From NCBI GenBank assembly GCA_016522385.1, contig JAEKFU010000392.1, positions 1 to 6,695 of the forward strand: DNA of 6,695 bases, in the 5' to 3' direction. Below are positions 5,595 through 6,695 of the stretch, piece by piece. Made by a program: the position numbers and the translations under genes. This stretch comes from Pseudomonadota bacterium. GTDB lineage: Bacteria > Pseudomonadota > Alphaproteobacteria > Rhizobiales > Aestuariivirgaceae. How positions within the stretch are numbered: the stretch's first letter is position 1; every line of letters starts with the position of its first letter. The notes under the pieces were generated by a model, which saw only the letters and a program-made list of their open reading frames with translations, was not told the DNA's origin and made no database searches.

Positions 5595-5882
5595 ATGACC
5601 AATTCAACCGATGCCCGCCTGAAAATGCAACAGGTCGACCTGCTGGTCGCGCGAGGCTATCCGATCGACACAGCCATCCGCGACGTTGGTGTTTCGAAAG
5701 TCGGCTACGCACTTTGGCTTCGTGAGCACAATGATGCGGTGCCGGTGACAATTGACCGGCTGAACCATCTGCAGTCGGAGAACATGCGGCTGCGCCGGAC
5801 ATTGGCAAAACTCAGCCTGGAGCTGAAGTCGGTCCGGGGCATTCGCCGGACTGACGCATTTGACCAGCCGATGGCAGCCTGA
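5595..5882 (+). CDS. HTH plus leucine-zipper protein resembling IS3 OrfA
   Basis: A 95-residue protein related to the small OrfA protein of IS3-family elements, which binds DNA by an HTH and dimerises by a zipper. A helix-turn-helix spans about 12-45, with IRDVGVSKVGYALW matching the OrfA recognition region (usually GVSxxTYYRW). The zipper is textbook: Leu56, Asn63, Leu70 and Leu77 at one heptad position and Leu59, Leu66 and Leu73 at the other, within RLNHLQSENMRLRRTLAKLSLEL. AAGGA upstream of ATG 5595 gives a good ribosome binding site. No integrase-type OrfB (DDE) follows, no frameshift window is evident and no terminal inverted repeats were found, so this is not a working insertion sequence. 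It is either a relic kept intact or a domesticated DNA-binding protein. Fold confidence is good; function is unknown. Confidence 0.72.
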   Translation: MTNSTDARLKMQQVDLLVARGYPIDTAIRDVGVSKVGYALWLREHNDAVPVTIDRLNHLQSENMRLRRTLAKLSLELKSVRGIRRTDAFDQPMAA

Positions 5883-5926
5883 GCCGATATCACAACCTTT
5901 TGGTGCAAGGCCAGGGTTAACAGGCA

Positions 5927-5965
5927 CTTGAGCACACGCTTCACAAACCACTGCTGCAGCTCAAG
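5927..5965. repeat. 7-bp perfect inverted repeat, 25-base loop
   Basis: CTTGAGC at 5927-5933 is exactly complementary to GCTCAAG at 5959-5965, with 25 bases between. It is the first of three dyads downstream of the HTH/zipper gene. The long loop makes it a weaker RNA structure than the next two. Confidence 0.3.
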
Positions 5966-6001
5966 ACTCTGCTAGCCACTACAAGCGCCAATTATTGCAA
6001 A

Positions 6002-6046
6002 GAGAGGGACTGTGTGGTCGGATCGTTTTCGACCCTGCAGTCTCTC
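6002..6046. repeat. 45-base imperfect hairpin, possible bidirectional terminator
   Basis: GAGAG (6002-6006) pairs with CTCTC (6042-6046), ACTG (6009-6012) with CAGT (6038-6041) and GGTCG (6016-6020) with CGACC (6030-6034). That is 14 base pairs with a GG bulge, a three-by-three internal loop and a nine-base terminal loop. The + strand continues CCACTTTGTCTATTT, moderately T-rich; the minus strand continues with TTT. It may end transcription from either side, or be part of a small RNA. Confidence 0.45.
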
Positions 6047-6060
6047 CCACTTTGTCTATT

Positions 6061-6124
6061 TCAAGAGTTAGCAGGGGGCGCGGATGGTCCAATGCCCCAA
6101 TTGGATTTTCCGCGACACTCTTGA
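6061..6124. repeat. 64-base nested inverted repeat near the transporter gene end
   Basis: Three nested arms are visible: TCAAGAGT (6061-6068) with ACTCTTGA (6117-6124), CGCGG (6079-6083) with CCGCG (6110-6114), and TCCAAT (6088-6093) with ATTGGA (6100-6105) around GCCCCA. The innermost stem is followed on the + strand by TTTT (6106-6109), a weak terminator-like arrangement. The structure begins 22 bases beyond the stop codon of the minus-strand transporter, so it would lie in that message's 3' UTR. Confidence 0.42.
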
Positions 6125-6146
6125 TGGTAATCCGAAAGTGTTGCGT

Positions 6147-6695
6147 CTACGCTGACCGGACCGACCGCGGCCGCTTCATGACATCCCAAACACTCTCGAG
6201 CAAGCCTGCTGCCGAGATCAGCAAAATTCCGACAATTTCTCGTATGCCGAACGGTTCTCCGGCCCATATCGCCACGGTGATCGTGCCGACGATGATCTCG
6301 GTCATGAACAGGATACCGACTATGCCCGGGTCAATCAGTCTGGCACCCCACATGGCGGCCAGTGCTCCGGGCACGACGACGATGGCCAATACTGGCATCA
6401 GCCAGTACAGCGTTTCTACGACTACGGCGAAGTCGGGCGCTATGTGGGCGTCCGAAAAGGGAACCAAACTAAATACGAGACAGAACAGAAATCCCCAAAC
6501 AAAAAAGCCGAGACTGAGTTCGAGCGGATGATTGCTCCGGTCCATGTGGAGCCGAACCGCCGCGACGGCCCACATGACACCGGATGCCAAGCCCAGCCAA
6601 TCGCCAAAGTTACGCGGCCAGGGAACACCAATATCAATGCCCAGGATGACCAGCATACCTGAAAATGCCAAAGAGATGGCGATCCATCTGAGCGG
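6147..6695 (-). CDS. EamA/DMT family transporter, C-terminal part (partial)
   Basis: Inner-membrane transporter of the drug/metabolite (EamA) superfamily; the substrate cannot be inferred. The frame is open to the right edge of the window, so the N-terminus is missing. The visible 182 codons are about 60 percent of the usual 300-residue, ten-helix protein. At least six hydrophobic segments are seen. They are the end of the first EamA repeat (AISLAFSGMLVILGI) and the second repeat, running through DWLGLASGVMWAVAAV, LGFFVWGFLFCLVFSLV, MPVLAIVVVPGALAAM, the characteristic PGIVGILFMTEIIVGTI with AGEPF, and EIVGILLISAAGLL. A short basic tail (MKRPRSVRSA) should be cytoplasmic. It converges on the HTH/zipper gene across a structured intergenic region. 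Confidence 0.85.
   Translation of the reverse strand, partial: PLRWIAISLAFSGMLVILGIDIGVPWPRNFGDWLGLASGVMWAVAAVRLHMDRSNHPLELSLGFFVWGFLFCLVFSLVPFSDAHIAPDFAVVVETLYWLMPVLAIVVVPGALAAMWGARLIDPGIVGILFMTEIIVGTITVAIWAGEPFGIREIVGILLISAAGLLESVWDVMKRPRSVRSA

Larger units (their letters stand above)
5883..6146. other. Structured intergenic region between convergent genes
   Basis: There is no credible gene here. The region separates the HTH/zipper gene (+) from the transporter gene (-) and holds three successive inverted repeats, listed separately, that cover most of 5927-6124. None has a long T-tract directly after its stem in either direction. Sequences reading through on the + strand into 6531 are shadows of the transporter. 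Confidence 0.5.

Noticed and set aside
5197..5808. 203-residue open frame on the minus strand across both small genes
   Set aside because: It is antisense to two better-supported genes with good ribosome binding sites, has no family resemblance and a shadow-like composition rich in Arg, Cys and His.
5595..5882. Complete IS3-family insertion sequence
   Set aside because: There is no OrfB, no terminal inverted repeats and no target duplication around the gene, so only the OrfA-like protein is reported.
5995..6531. 178-residue open frame on the + strand
   Set aside because: It is the complement of the EamA transporter, whose membrane segments and family motifs are clear; the + frame is low-complexity in Ser, Thr and Met and overlaps the hairpins.

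Overview
The window reads as ordinary chromosomal DNA of an alphaproteobacterium, possibly a Hyphomicrobiales-type organism. This rests on gene style only: GC-rich coding sequence, an MltB-type lytic transglycosylase, a QueE with the long CX14CX2C cluster motif, a QueC with a matching long zinc loop, and a CelD/BcsL-type acyltransferase. No rRNA, tRNA, CRISPR array, complete insertion sequence or plasmid/phage module is visible.

Layout on the + strand. (1) 46-1398: a CelD/BcsL-like GNAT acyltransferase with an uncertain N-terminus. (2) 1588-2406: a secreted MltB/SLT_2 lytic murein transglycosylase with its own ribosome binding site and a plausible promoter. (3) 2407-2739: about 330 bases without a gene but with notable structure: a stem-loop after the transglycosylase, a minus-strand intrinsic terminator with no visible cognate gene, and two copies of the palindrome TTGGCCAA. 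(4) 2740-5064: a small GNAT N-acetyltransferase followed by queD, queC and queE, the last three fused by ATGA stop/start overlaps. QueD makes 6-carboxytetrahydropterin, QueE turns it into 7-carboxy-7-deazaguanine, and QueC makes preQ0, the precursor of queuosine in tRNA. folE, queF, tgt, queA and queG are not in the window.

(5) 5065-5280 is an AT-rich leader with a perfect 10-bp palindrome. It precedes two small genes: an 84-residue single-pass membrane protein (5281-5535) and a 95-residue HTH plus leucine-zipper protein resembling IS3-family OrfA (5595-5882), with no OrfB or element ends. (6) 5883-6146 lies between convergent genes and contains three consecutive inverted repeats or hairpins. 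(7) 6147-6695, on the minus strand, is the C-terminal part of an EamA/DMT transporter cut by the window edge.

The only clear pathway is preQ0 biosynthesis. I found no convincing undescribed multi-gene system. The most worthwhile leads are the two structured intergenic regions (2475-2560 and 5927-6124), which could encode or terminate small RNAs, and the stand-alone OrfA-like regulator paired with a small membrane protein.
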